From: Sambucus nigra
Lineage: Eukaryota; Streptophyta; Magnoliopsida; Dipsacales; Adoxaceae
Length of the DNA stretch: 64,000 bases
Direction: 5' to 3'
Assembly: GCA_949130495.1 (NCBI GenBank)
Contig: OX422211.1
Coordinates: forward strand, 534,536,017-534,600,016
Part shown: positions 11,204 through 24,029 of the stretch, in pieces
Numbering within the stretch: position 1 is the stretch's first letter
Layout of the letters: every line of letters begins with the position of its first letter
Translations under genes and position numbers: made by a program
The notes under the pieces: generated by a model
What the model was told of the DNA's origin: nothing
Databases searched by the model: none
The model's input: only the letters and a program-made list of their open reading frames with translations

Positions 11204-12197
11204 TGATAAGCACCCAAAAGTGTACATTTTATACCCCGAATAGATGTATTTTAGTTGCTAATTCTCGACAATTTAGGTCTTATGCGCGCAAATGTTCATT
11301 GTGCAAGCTTAATTGCAGTTGCGGTGTCAAAAGATATATTTCGAGGCAATTTGCAGTTAAAATGGAGTTAATCCCCTTGTCTCGTAACCTCACCCGAGCC
11401 TAAACATGTCCCTAAACCTACCCTGGATCCCACGTGTGTTTAGTTTGTGCTTTTTATTTTTTTTAGATTTTGAGTTTGAGTCGTTTTTATTTTTAGAATT
11501 TATTTTAGATTTATTTAGGATTTTTAGAATTTATTTTTATATTATTCTATTTCTTTTTATTTAGTGTATTTTTATTTTGATTTTTAGTAGTTTTTAGCTT
11601 TTATTAGGATTAGATTTTTTAGGATTTCATTTATTTTTTAGTTTTATTAGATTTTACTTTTTTAGGATTTTAGTTTTTAGTTTAATAGATTTTTATTTTT
11701 TATATTTATTTCTTTTTAGTTTCATTTTTAATTGAGCCTATATTTTTATTTTTAGAGTAGAATTTTAATTTTAGATTTTTAGTTTTATTTTTTTAGTTGT
11801 GATATTTTTAGGGTCACAACTTTAATACACACACCTTAAATTTTTAGTTGTGTGTTATTTTTAGGGTCACAACTTAAACACACACACCTTAAAACTTATA
11901 CACTAACCTACACCCAAACTACTCACACACCCTCACCCACATTTCCCTACACCCTCACCCACACTATTCCCCCTTATCATCATCTTCCCCAAACCCATCT
12001 CTTTCTCTCTCCTCTCTCCTAATCCACCATTATCATCCAAACTCCATAACCAAACCAACACGTCCACCATTAAACCCCAAACCCGTTTCACTATCCATCT
12101 CCAACCCAGTTCGAACCTATCCAATATCCGACCAATATCCAACCACCTCCGGAGAGCATCTCGTCGGAACAAACCCGAGCCCCTGTCCGCCCCATTT
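11204..12197 (+). mobile_element. Athila-like LTR (plus), first arm of palindrome
   Basis: It starts TGATAAGCACCCAAAAGTG after a polypurine tract. It is about 90% or more identical by eye, in inverted orientation, to 15016-15924 over the first few hundred bases. The interior has a T-rich TTTTTATTTTTA tract (11440-11800), a direct repeat of TTTTTAGGGTCACAACTT (about 11807 and 11860), and a C-rich end. The 3' edge near 12197 is set by where it meets the palindrome centre. Confidence 0.7.
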
Positions 12198-12199
12198 TC

Positions 12200-12331
12200 T
12201 TAGAAAATGAAAATAGAGTTGAAATTCAAGTAATAATACCCCACTTAAGAAACCTTTATATCTAGAGATAAGGGTTTCTTAAGTGGGGTATTATTACTTA
12301 AATTTCAACTCTATTTTCATTTTCTAAGATC
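12200..12331. repeat. Near-perfect palindrome, about 62-bp arms
   Basis: Sequence from 12200 (TTAGAAAATGAAAATAGAGT) is repeated in inverse order up to about 12329, centred on TCTAGA near 12264, with only a few differences. It is the hinge of the larger inverted repeat 11204-15924. A single-copy relative of one arm is at 5752-5840. Confidence 0.85.
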
Positions 12332-12335
12332 TATT

Positions 12336-15015
12336 TGTGACAACCCGCTTATCAAAATAAGAGGTGGCAAGTCCAATACTCTAATAATTATAGGAATCAT
12401 AGATGGTCCATTCTCAGCATCACAGTAAAACAACAAGTTTACGAGATAATCACCCATTATTTTATAAAACGGATTCACAAAATTTTAATTTGCAAGTTAA
12501 GGAAAGCATTCAAAGAATCCAATTTAAAAGAAGGGAGATACCAAAAGACATGTATTAAGTCAGCAACTATGTACAACAAAATAACCGAATAAGCTGTCGG
12601 TTAACAGACATATACAATTGGGTTACACCGAGGAGTTAAGTACAATATCACATATATAAAAAAATTACAAAACATAGGCAACACGCCCGAACGTGTGACT
12701 GAACATAACTAGAATATATCAAGATATAAGCGTCTAGATCAAATATCCCATAACATCCGCAAAGTGTTACGGCTCCAGGATTCTAGAATATGAGAATCAA
12801 TACGGGCATCCTTGCGGTGGAGCACCTGGGCGAATTAAGATTCAAGAAAAATAAAGAAATAGAAACGGGTCAGGGCTCGGTTTAATATGATAGCCAGGTG
12901 AATAAAGTGCATGACAGTTATGAACAGTTAAATCATCAAGACTAAACTCATTTCAATCACCATAAGTAATGATAAGGAATCTAATCTCTAAATCTAAAAG
13001 CATAACCTAACGCAATAGCAATAATAATGATCAATATTCATTTACATGAGAATACAATTGAGTCTTACTTAATAAGATTCCATTTCAGTTATATACAGTT
13101 TAATCTCATAGTTCCTTTTCTCTTTAGGAAACATAATCAAAGCAATTTATTTCACAATGTGATTTACCATCACTATAGGTTCCACTTTAATAAGAATACT
13201 TATAATCACAATATATAACGATTCTAAAATCGTCCTTCCGAGTTTCCCCACTAGACGCGTCCCTAAATAGCTATCATCTTCCAGGGCCTATCGCACAAGA
13301 CAACCTCGGCATCCTACAACGCAACGTCTGGAAGCGTCCATATACCTTCGATAGTGAGTCATAACCACACCCGGAATTACCTCACTTCGAACAATAATCA
13401 CACAATATTTAATAACCAGTCCTATGGCCGAGGACTATATTCACCCTGCATTCACTAGCCCGGGGACTTCACCTCATCCGCGTAACTTCCCTTATGATAG
13501 CATTTAGAGAGGTGTGTGTATGTAAATTATCATTTACAATGTATTCCCATTTTAAGATATACATTACGTTATATTCGGAACCATAATCGTTTAAGGTCGT
13601 CATCATAAACTTCAACGTTAAATAAATTCCAAATTCAGTCTCCGAGAAAATAATGACGTTACTATAAGCCACTAAGTCAAGTATACCTCGATCACGTCTC
13701 GAAATTTCCCCAATTATATAATCCTACGTCACTTAATATCAAACTAGTTGCTAAGGGAAGAAACTACCTCATCATCTCTTTGATAATCCCCAGAATAAGA
13801 CCCATTTATTCCCTTTCTAATATCGGGTAGTTACCTAACTAATATAAGACTCTAGGACACTAAGTTTACTTCATAAGAGAAGGTTCCTAGGTCCTAAGCC
13901 TAAAAGAAAAGGGCTAAAACTAAGTTAAAGAAATTTCCCAAAACAGCAGGATTTCTAATCGATTCGCCATAGGGCCGAATCGATTCGTCCCAGGAAGGAA
14001 TCTATTCGCCCAAAAGCGAATCGATTCGGCTGAGGAAATCGACATTCTGTCTCATTCTGAATCAATTCGGTCTTAGCCCAAATCGATTCGGATCCACAGA
14101 CCTGTATCCTCCCTTCTTAGCGAATCAATTCGCAAAAGGGGGCGAATCGATTCCCCCTGGCGAATTTGCTAAGTTGGGGGCTACGAGTTATGAACACTAA
14201 TTTTCCCAAATTATGTACTTTATTCCTCAAATCTCATCCAAATCGTCTCATATGAATCCCAAAACATTTATAGGCTAATAATACTCCTTAAAACCAACTT
14301 AAATCAAATCCAATATCATAATGAAAAGTCTAAACCCCATTTTCATCAAACCCCTATTTGGGAAAAATTCTCAAGAACACACTAAAATGCAATTTATTCA
14401 CACTAGATTATATTCTTGTAAGTAAAAACTTGCCTTAAGCTGAAATCTCGAATTCCTTTCTGGTAGAAGCAAGATCAACCCCAACTGCTTCAATTTTCCT
14501 TCTTTCTCCTATTTTTCTCCACAATTTTCTTCTTCTCTCTCTCTCTCTAGGTTTAGGAAATACACGCTTAGGAAATAAAAGGGGTTGCAATAATTAAGCG
14601 TGCAATTAACATTAGTGTCCCTCTTTAAAAGTTAATACACCAAAAAAATGACTCGTAACTACATATTTAACTCATAACCTGTTAAAAGTGCCCAGAACCC
14701 AAAAATACAATATGACACTTATTTTGACTATCTCGACTATTTCGGGACTAACCGCGCCCTCTAAATTGGAATCCGGAATAATATAAATCATTTCAAGTTC
14801 CAACTTCATTTAAACCATAAATGTCGTTTAAAGCATAACGACACTATGAATCATAGCATAATGCTATTTACATTCACATAATAGTAAATATACCAAATCT
14901 AGTAAATATTATCTTTTAATTCACTTAAAACAATATTTACCAAAAGATATTTTATATAATTCCTTCACACAGTAAATTAATATAAAATAATTGCTCAAAA
15001 GTAAGGGTTATTACA
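12336..15015 (-). mobile_element. Chromovirus solo LTR, 2680 bp, TSD CTATT
   Basis: Read on the minus strand it begins TGTAATAACCCTTAC and ends GGGTTGTCACA. It is bounded by a perfect 5-bp target duplication CTATT (12331-12335 and 15016-15020), so this is a complete LTR with no internal region: a solo LTR left by recombination between two LTRs. Both ends and many internal segments match the LTR at 17683-20298 (same start, same GACAGTCAAAATAAGTGTCA, same ATCGATTCG cluster, and the same terminal CCACCTCTTATTTT). That LTR follows a Tekay/Del-type integrase, so I assign this one to the same family. It landed in one arm of the Athila-like palindrome and is therefore younger than it. Confidence 0.9.
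13955..14165 (-). repeat. ATCGATTC palindrome cluster in the solo LTR
   Basis: Repeated short palindromes of the form CGAATCGATTCG and near variants, separated by 10-30 bases. The homologous cluster is at 18585-18785. Confidence 0.85.
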
Positions 15016-15924
15016 CTATTGGTCGGGGCTCAGGTTTGTTCCAGCGACATGGTTGCCGGAGGTGATTGGATATTGGTCGGATGTTGGACATGTCCGAACT
15101 GGGTAGGAGATGGATAGTAAAATGGGTTTGGGGTTTAATGGTGGATGTGTTGGCTTGGTTATGGAGTTTGGATGATAATGGTTGATTAGGAGAGAGGAGA
15201 GAGAAAGAGATGGGTTTGGGGAAGATGATGATAGGAGGTAATAGTGTGGGTGATGGTGTAGGGAAATGTGGGTGAGGGTGTGTTTAAGCTTTAGGGTGGG
15301 TGTGTTTAAGTTGTAACCCTAAAAATAACACAACTAAAAAAAACAAAACTAAAAATCTAAAATTAAAATCCTACTCTAAAAATAAAAATAAAAATAAAGA
15401 CTCAATTAAAAATTAAACTAAAAAGAAATAAATATAAAAAATAAAAATCTATTAAACTAAAAACTAAAATCCAAAACAGTAAAATCTAATAAAACTAAAA
15501 AATAAATGAAATCCTAAAAAATCTAATCCTAATAAAAACTAAAAACTACTAAAAATCAGAATAAAAATACTCTAAATAGAAAAATATGCAAATAAATTTT
15601 ATAAATTCTAAATAAATCTAAAATAAATTCTAAAATTAAAAACGACTCAAACTAAAAATCGAAAATAAAAATAAAAAGCACAAACTAAACACACATGGGC
15701 TCCGAGTTAGGTTTAGGGTCAGGTTTAGGCTCGGGTGAGATTACGGTACAAGGGGATTAATTTCATTTTAACTGCAAATTGCCTCGAAATATATCTTTTA
15801 ACACCGCAACTGCAATTAAGCCTACACAATGAACATTTGCGCGCATAAGACCTAAATTGTTGAGAATTAACAACTAAAATACATCTATTCGGGGTATAAA
15901 ATGTACACTTTTGGGTACTTATCA
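15016..15924 (-). mobile_element. Athila-like LTR (minus), second arm of palindrome
   Basis: On the minus strand it starts TGATAAGTACCCAAAAGTG at 15924 and follows 11204-12197 base for base with scattered substitutions, including the T-rich tract and the terminal GGAACAAACC(T/C)GAGCCCC. With the solo LTR removed it joins the palindrome arm at 12266-12335. Confidence 0.8.
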
Positions 15925-16469
15925 GTCCACGGGTGTTGCTTTCTATTTTATTATTCTTCTCTTGATAACAAAGATTGCATGCCCCATTTTCTAGGGGTAA
16001 GGGTTACATTTATAGATAAAGGAAAGAGTTTGAGGCGTACAAGACTCCATGACCTTAGATAGCAATCCGTTCTTGATTAGTAATATCTAAATCTGAATTT
16101 TTGTTGATCATTGCAACCATGTGTATCCTCTTGAACCGTGATCACTGATACAATTAGAAGACGTGTCACCTCCACAGGTGTGGTCGACTAATTCCCCCAC
16201 AATTGCCCCCCAAAGATTTGCAGTTAATTAAGGTGTAGAGGTTTGCTCGTCTTCCCTATAGAGTCTTGATCGCGGTTGGCAGGGAAACTTTGTCGCCAAT
16301 ATGTATTATGTTCGAAGGAGGTTAACACTTCTATTTTGAGTTGTTAACTTTTTTCATTCTTCCCATTAGATTTTTTAGGACATTCTCATAATTTACTAAT
16401 TTGTAAGGACACGCTGGCAATTGTGCGTTAACTATCCCAAATGTGTCTGCTGCCATTTAGGGGCGTACC
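15925..16469. other. Unassigned sequence
   Basis: About 540 bases between the inverted LTR and the integrase remnant. I recognise neither a gene nor an element boundary here. Confidence 0.4.
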
Positions 16470-17640
16470 TACGTTGACTATCCCAATGTGCCACTTGTCA
16501 ATTGGTGAAGGTGGACCACCAATGGCCAACTGGATTATTGCAACCGTTAGAAATACCGGTGCGGAAATGGGAGAGTGTCTCAATGGCTTTTATCATAGGA
16601 TTGCCGACGTCGCAAAGTGGTCGTGATTCTATTTGGGTAATTATCGAGCGTTTGACCAAAAGGGCATACTTCCTACCAGTACGGACGGATTACAGTATGA
16701 CATGCTATGCCCAGCTCTTTATTACAAAAATTGTGAAACTTCATGGGGTGCCTATGAATATAGTGTTGGATCGAGATAAAATTTTTGTATCCCATTTATG
16801 GCGAAGTTTCCAAGAGGCAATGGGGACGGAATTGCGGTTGAGTACTTCATACTATTCGCAAACCGATAGGCAAAAGGGTCAACCAAATGTTGTAATATAT
16901 GCTTCGCATGTGCATACTTGATTTTAAAGGATGATGGAAGCAATACCTTTCGTTGGTCGAATTTGCATATAATAATTCATACCAATTTACGATAGGTATG
17001 GAACCCTATGAGGCATTGTATGGATGACTGTGTCGATCACCTGCTTGTTGGTTGGAAGTAGGAGATAATAATCTCCTTGGACCTGAAATGATCCAAGACA
17101 GCTCTTCAAAGATTGGTCGCATTCAAAATCGCATACTAATTCCACAAGATCGCCAGAAGAGTTATGTCGATGCAAATCGGAGGCATGTGGAATTGGAAGT
17201 TGGGGATTAAGTTTTAATACGGGTGTCCCCGATGAAAGGTGTGATGCGATTTGGGAAGAAGTGCAAACTTGTGCCACGCTATATAGGTCATTTTCCCATT
17301 ATTGCAAAGGCAGGCCCCGTAGCTTATCAACTTGCATTGTCGGAACACCTACAGTAAATTTATGATGTATTACATGTCTCATCTTTAAAGAAGTACAAAA
17401 GATGTGAAGGAGCCCATTGGCATGTTCCGTTAGACGATATTGAGTTTCAATCCGATATTTCGTATGAGGAACGATCGATTCCCATTTTAGACCACGGCGA
17501 GCATAGACTAAGATCGAAAGTGGGGCCCTTGGTTCGAGTCCAGTGGGGACACCACAATGCTTAGGAATCAACTTGGGAATGAGAGGAGGATATCCGAGAA
17601 AATTACCCACACCTCTTTTTACCAGGTACGGCTAAATTTT
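16470..17640 (+). pseudogene. Ty3/gypsy integrase C-terminal pol remnant (Tekay/Del-like)
   Basis: A decayed pol end. It begins with the second CxxC of an integrase zinc finger (CATCQLVK) and TGLLQPL, then the catalytic core (SIWVIIERLTKRAYFLPV, KLHGVPMNIVLDRDKIF, SQTDRQKG). The first catalytic Asp, normally in a TMDF-like motif, is Ala here (SMAF); the second, in LDRD, is kept; the catalytic Glu after QTDGQ is Gly. After a frameshift near 16900 the integrase C-terminus is readable (FAYNNSYQFTIGMEPYEALYG), then a chromodomain-like end with YEERSIPILD, HRLRSKVGPLVRVQWG and PHLFLPGTAKF. Stops at about 17026, 17206 and in the tail break it further. Reverse transcriptase, RNase H, protease and gag are absent upstream. 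The element is truncated at the 5' side and inactive. Confidence 0.85.
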
Positions 17641-17659
17641 GAGAGAAAAATTCCCTTGT

Positions 17660-17678
17660 GGGGGGGGGGGGGGGGGGG
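17660..17678 (+). promoter_or_regulatory. 19-G polypurine tract
   Basis: An unbroken run of 19 G, followed by AGTA and the LTR start TGTAATACCCC at 17683. It lies at the expected polypurine-tract position between the integrase and 3' LTR. Its length suggests slippage or a sequencing error in a G tract. Confidence 0.8.
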
Positions 17679-17682
17679 AGTA

Positions 17683-20298
17683 TGTAATACCCCTTACTTT
17701 TGAGTAATTACTTTATATTAAATTGCCTTGTGGGTTAGTTATATAAAATAAAGGAAATTGAGGTAAATACTAATTTAAGTAATTTAAGAGTTAATATTTA
17801 TGAGTATTGCATATTTACCATTACGCGAATGTAAATAGTGTAATATTATGTTATGCTGAGTCGCTGGGCTTTAAAGCGACAGTTATGATTTATATTCCAT
17901 TTGGGTTATTATTAGGTTGTTAATATGACATTGGAATAAAAAAATAATGAACGATATCCCGAACATCAGTTTAGAAGGCACGGTAGTCCGGGAACAGTTG
18001 AGACAGTCAAAATAAGTGTCAGGTGTATTTTTGGGTTTCAGGGGTACTTTTGGCTAGTTATGACTTAAATATGATGTTACGAATTATTTTAAGTATGTAA
18101 TAGCATTTAAAGTTGGACTTAATGCATTTAGGCATTTAACTCTTGCAAGAGCATTTATATCTCATTTGTGTATTTATAAACCTAGAAAGTTAGATAGAAG
18201 TGAGAGCTTTAGAGAAAGGAGAGAAAATAGGAGATTCTGCCATTTCGAACATGGAATCGTTGATATGAAGAAGATAATTCGAGGCTAAAATCTAGAGGCA
18301 AGTTATTAAACTTTCATAAACAAGTGATTGTGTTGAAAAAATTGCATTTATCGTTTGCGTTCTTGAGTTTGAGTCAAAAATGGTTATAGATGATTTTGGT
18401 GTTTAAACCCTTATGAAATTGATTTAGACATGATTAGAGTTGGATATTTTGGTGGGTTATTTTGTAGGAATAATTTGGTGAAGTTATTAATAGATGATAT
18501 TGGGTGTAGTGGACGAAAGGGATTTTGGGGATTTAGGGTTATATCAACCCGTAGCCAAAACTGGGCCTCTCAACCCAGGAAAATCGATTCGCCCTCCTTA
18601 GCGAATCGATTCGCTAAAAATGGAGGCTACAGGTCTGACAAATCGAATCGATTCGGATTAAGTCTAAATAGATTTGGGCCTAGACAGAATGTTGGTTTCC
18701 TCAACCGAATCGATTCGCTTTTTATGCGAATCGATTCGCTTTCAGGGACGAATCGATTCGGCTTTAGGAGAATCGATTCAAAAATCCTGTTATTTTATGA
18801 AAAGTTTCTACTCATTTTCTTTTGGGTTTAAGGCTTAGGAACCTTCTCTTGGGATGTATTAAGAAGTATTATGACCTCATATAAGGAGAGTGGTACTCTA
18901 GGATAGTAAGGGAGTGTCCGGGCTCATTTCAAGGACTATTTATAAGGGTATAATGTCTCATTTCATCTAGTAAACGAGAGTAGGAATAGTATAGAGGCGA
19001 GTAGTGTTTTGTTTGACCACCGGGGGCTACTAGGAGAGCAATTATCTATTGTAGCAAAATTTAGTATGTACGTATGGTTTCGAAAATAAGGATCGTATGT
19101 TTAAATTAATATATTTTGTGACTGGCACATTTAAACATACCTCTCTAAATGCTATCATAGGGGAAGTACGCGATAGAGGTGACCCCCCTGGATAATAATG
19201 CAGGGAGAGTATAGTCCTCAGGCCACAATACCGGTTGTTATATTGTATGATTGTATCATTTGAAGTGAGGTAATTCCGGGTATGGGTATGACTCACTATT
19301 GAAGGTATATGGCCGCTCCCCATGCGTTGCGATTTAGGATACCTAGGAGGTCTTGGTTATAGGCCCTGAAAGATGATAGTATTTAGGGGAGAATCCAGGC
19401 CGGTGACTCCTAAAAGGATGGTCTTAGAGCCGTTATTATATGATTGTAACTATTCTCATTGAAATGGTAATTCACCCGAATGATTAATTGATTTATGAAA
19501 ACTGTGGATCAACTTTAATTGATTTTGGTCCCTAATGATTATTGACTTGTGAACATATCTCAAATTGGAAAACTTGGCAGGTGGAATATAGTTAGGTCAT
19601 TCCTATTAAGTAGATGGGTAGTTTAACTTAACATGAATTGTACGCGTTAAGATGTGCACATAGAAGAGAGGTGAGGATGATTCCTTCAATGAAGAGCGAA
19701 TTTTACTTGTCTATGAAAGTAACATTCATAACCTTCATGCATTTTATTCACATATATATTATATCAAATCGGGCCCTAACTCGTTTATATTTCTTCTTCT
19801 TATGTGGCTCTTATATATGTTTAGGTGCTCCACCGCATAGGCGCCCGTTTTGACTTTCCTCCCCGGTGTTAAGGAGCTACGACATTTTGTGAATGTTGTA
19901 GGATTTTTTTTAGTAGACGCCTCATTTCTTTTTGATAATCTAGCTATGATCCGTCTATATATTCGAGCGTGTTGCCCAAGTTTAGTATTCTTACATACTG
20001 TCAAACTTGGTGTAATCTTTTGTATTTAGTCTGTTAACCGAAAACTTATTTGGTTATGCTTTCTAGAGTTGTTTTAAAACTATTATATTTTGTTATATTA
20101 ACCTTTTGTTATCAAGTGGATGGTGGAAATTGTTTTTATCCAAATTGCAATTATATATGGCATCCGTTTTCCAAAATATTTGGTGGTTGTCTCGTATTAT
20201 TATTATGCGACAGTGATGCTAAGAATGAACCATTTAAGATTCCTGTTTTTATTGGAGTAGTGGGCTGGCCACCTCTTATTTTAATAAACGGGGTGTCA
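17683..20298 (+). mobile_element. 3' LTR of Tekay/Del-like chromovirus
   Basis: It starts TGTAATACCCCTTACTTTTG right after the polypurine tract and ends near GGGGTGTCA. Start, end and internal blocks match the minus-strand solo LTR at 12336-15015 at moderate identity, so the two came from different insertions. It contains the ATCGATTC cluster (18585-18785). The roughly 2.6-kb length fits Del/Tekay LTRs. I did not find the 5' LTR or a target duplication. Confidence 0.82.
18585..18785 (+). repeat. ATCGATTC palindrome cluster in the 3' LTR
   Basis: Seven copies of ATCGATTC, most as CGAATCGATTCG, within 200 bases. An open frame across it is a by-product of the repeats. Confidence 0.9.
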
Positions 20299-21580
20299 GA
20301 AGAGGTAGAGGTGCTTGAAAACCTTGGATAAAGAAGACTGCTATCAGGGAGTAGTGATTCCCAATAACCATATTAACGGCCACGGATAGGGAGGCAAAGA
20401 TGTCCAAAAACCCTATAAGGTGCAGATCCATCTCTAATATCAAAACCTAAGCCATAAGAAATCAGATTTTGTTCGCACTAAGATCCCAACTAGTAAGAAC
20501 CTCGTGCTAGCGGTTCTGGTCGGATCCTTTACGATGGTGGTTTCCTGATTGGAATGATTTTTTATCAAATATTCAAGGTCGACTTTGAAATAGCACATCA
20601 TCTTAGGGTTGTTAAAATTATGCCCCAGTAGCTTGGTGAGGCTCCTAAATAATACCTTAGTATATTTTGAAGATTTTAAGAGATGGAAGACCACGATAGA
20701 AAAGAAAGATTGTGAAGTTGAAGACATCATCCTAACATCCATAGCCATTGAAAAGCAAAAATTCAGGCCTAAAGCCTTAGGGGGGCAAGCCACTATACCC
20801 ATTAGGTTCATGGAACATTATCTAAAGCCTTTAAACATAACAGGACTTTAAATATATTAGGAGTTAAAATAGATCAGAATATGAAGACAACCATATCTAG
20901 AGCATTTGGATCCATTGTACCCCTCAAGTCGTTGAGTAATGTCTAAAAACCTAACATCTCATTACTAGGGTTGCCTCCATAATCAATCCTAGCAATTAAA
21001 CTATGTGTAGTTCACAATGTAAAGTTGTAGCTATAAGTAATCAAGTTGCATTTATAACAATTGTATAGAGTGAAGACAACTAGGCATATAAGACATTAAA
21101 GATCCAAGATCATGCAAGGAAAAACAAAATATACACACAAGACTAAGGAGGTAAAAGTAAAATTTCAGTTAACATAAGATAGTTCATAACAAAACAATTA
21201 TTTAAGACTCTGCATCCTCTTCTTTATCTTCATCTTCTTCCTGGCCTATTTAATATCTTTGGCCTCGAAGGTAGTAGCTGTTGCAGCCTCTTTATTCTAC
21301 TTTCTGGCCATAACATCAACCTCTTTTATCTCCTCCACACACTAAGTGTGCTTGGCGTCATCAAACCCCTAGTTAAAGATGGTCCCCATAGCTTAAAGGA
21401 AGTTTCTGGAAACTATGTGCCTCGTCTATCTGTAGCCACATATGTATGCCTTGTTTTGGCCAACCTAAAAATATCTTGATGTTTTAAACTTAGCCACGAC
21501 ATCTTCACCAACAACCTTTAAAGCCCCAGCATATTCATCGACTATCTTTTAAATGATCATAACATATTTTTTAGTAACCT
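20299..21580. other. Degenerate sequence after the LTR
   Basis: Short frames on both strands near 20440-20851 lie antisense to each other and show no recognised domain. Probably the eroded 3' continuation of the minus-strand relic that follows. Confidence 0.35.
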
Positions 21581-21581
21581 T

Positions 21582-22937
21582 CTATATGTCCAAGGCGTGA
21601 CTCTTAGACATGGAGGTAAGATGGACCTTAAAACTTGCAACTTTATCGTAGGATGTCGCGACTTGTTTAAAAGTTTCAAGGAATTTGGCTTCAGATACTT
21701 TAAGTGCCTCTTTAACATTTTTTAAAATAATCTGCAGCATCATTTTTGGTTTTTTTGTAGCCTCGACCTTTGCCTTGGCATCAAGATTTTCATCTAGGAA
21801 ATAAGCAATCAAAGACTTCTTTCATGCTTAAAAAAGGGAAGACTTTAAACTTTCTACCTCAGCCTGATGGGAAGTCTACGCGATCTTATACTGAACAAAG
21901 AGGTCTTCATATTTGCCCTTTTGGCGCATATCACCCTCAATAATTTGTAGGAAAGAGAAAATTAATTGTAATTTAAGATATACCTAATGAAAAAGTGGGC
22001 CGTGGACTGAAAATATATTTTACCTCCAGATAGTTTGAAAGGAGTACGTGCACAGTATAATATCCTAGCATGTACAAGTCTCTCAGAGTGACTACGGAGG
22101 AGAAGTCCTTCTTCTTGTTAAAAATGTCCACCGTGGCCTCAATTCTCTCCTTTTAATGCTTTGATGGAGTCAATACTGCACGGAGAGTAACAACACAACA
22201 AAAGGACGATTTAGAGAATTTAGAGTTAAAAAAAAGGTCGCGAACATTTTATAAGAGGTTTACAACCTTCCAAATGGGGAAAACCCCAACTTTACAAAAG
22301 CTTATGGGACCACCCCCTTTCAGACTCCACAAAGTTAATTTCCTAATTTTCCTTAGAGATGAAAAAATACTTACCTTTCTAGTTTTGGTTTCTGGAAGTC
22401 CTCCCCCTCATGAGATATCAACTCGCACTCTGCGTAGCCATGTATTAATACCAAGTATTATCGATGTTGTTATCTTTCCGTTTGTAAAAGTAAAAAGTTT
22501 GCAGTCGTGGTATCCCAATCAAATTTCTTCTTCCAAACTACTAAGGAAGCTAATATGGCCCTCCATCCATTGGGATCAACCTAGGTTGGGGCCAAGTTCA
22601 TCACTTTGAGAATATTTGTAACATTCATTGGGATTGGTAACCTAAGTCCAAAGAGGAAGGCATGGAGAGAAAAATAAACTCCATAATTGGTAATTACGAA
22701 TCATGACCATTCATCAGCGGAAGGTGAAGTCATTATGGTCCCTAATGCAAGTTCACAGATCACGACCAGATGATCCAACCATTCTTTGGTCATAATGCAA
22801 AGATAATTTAAGGCCACGTGATCCTTTTCTCCTTCAGCTTTGCGACTTAATGGCCAAGCTTCAGTATTACTCCTCTCCATAGAAGTTTTGATTTGTTGAG
22901 TAGTAGTCGCCTCACCATCTATGATATTCCTCTCCAC
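21582..22937 (-). pseudogene. Decayed minus-strand gene with coiled coil
   Basis: Reading from 22937 down, fragments in several frames suggest one broken gene. There is an N-terminal 78-codon piece (22937-22701). Near 22590-22500 the frame gives DPNGWRAILASLVVWKKKF, which resembles the N-terminal region of plant 'putative gypsy-type transposon' proteins (PF04195-like). At 21812-21582 lies a Lys/Glu/Ala-rich helix (AKAKVEATKKPKMMLQIILK) likely to form a coiled coil. The same order (N-terminal piece, then coiled coil) recurs on the minus strand at 45272-41685. The family call is tentative; I do not recognise the protein with certainty. Confidence 0.3.
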
Positions 22938-23213
22938 TGACGTTTAAGTGTTTATTAAATTGGTATCTTCCCTACAGTTTTCATCGGCAAAATTCATAGG
23001 TTACCTACAGTTGGAGTCTACTGAAATAGAGTCAATACATAGATAAGTTGGGCAATCTAATAGTTTAAAAGATCCATAGATCCTAAGAGGCTTGACATTC
23101 AACACCATAGTTAGACTCTACCTGTAAAAGCAGAGAGAGCTCCACAGTTAGAGGGTTATATCTATTATGGGCGAAATACAATGGAAGCATAAATTTGAAA
23201 CACTACACCAAAT

Positions 23214-23510
23214 CTGCCCATTTGTCAAGGTCATTGACCTTGACAAATTCACCTTGTCAAGGTCAATGACCGTGACATTTCGAGGCGAGATAACTTTTTT
23301 TGTCACGGTCATTGACCTTGACAAAAAACTCGCGTTTTGTGTCACGGTCGTGTCAAGGTCAATGACCGTGACACGTTTGTCACGGTTTATAACCGTGACT
23401 AAGTCGTGACCCTTTTTAAAAAAAAATTGTCACGGTCATTGACCGTGACACGTCCGTGACAATTTTGTCACGGGCGTGTCACAGTCAATGATCGTGATAA
23501 TTCTGGGCAG
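23214..23510. repeat. Subterminal repeats, A1 3' end
   Basis: Tandem and inverted copies of GTCA(A/C)GGTCATTGACC with partners CCGTGAC and CCTTGACA. In other CACTA elements such repeats bind the small transposon protein; no such protein is seen here. Confidence 0.9.
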
Positions 23511-24029
23511 AATTAAAAAAAACTGCTGGGCAGTATGGCCACTGCCACTGCCCAGCAGTATATTTGTACCTATTATAGCAACGTTGTACCTGTTCCAAAC
23601 ATCATATATCCGAACAAACTAAAGATAATGCAAATATATATTCAAATAAGAAACTATTTCAAAAGAAACAACATCACCATCATTTTATCTCAAATCTACA
23701 AACTATTTGCATGGAAAAGAGATTTTGTACCGCGACGCTCGGGAACACCTCCTTATCCTTCCCTTCTCGTCCGAATAGCCACATAAGTATAGAGCATATG
23801 TGGCCTACCCTTAGGGCCACTCCCTGTCCCCTGAATTGAAATAAAGTAAAATTAGTATTCGCCCCTCAAATATAGATAAATATAAATCGTAATTGAAATC
23901 GAAATCGAAATCGAAATTGACATATAAATATAAATACATTACCTGTAGTGTCACTCAAACAGCTAACTTGAGTTCATATGTCACCTCCTTCCAACTAATG
24001 TACCCCGGGCAATCGTGTCAATTATAATT

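Noticed and set aside
11933..12172. 79-codon minus-strand frame
   Set aside because: Lies within the C-rich end of an Athila-like LTR and has no domain.
18430..18831. 133-codon plus-strand frame
   Set aside because: It lies inside a chromovirus LTR and is made of the ATCGATTC repeat cluster.
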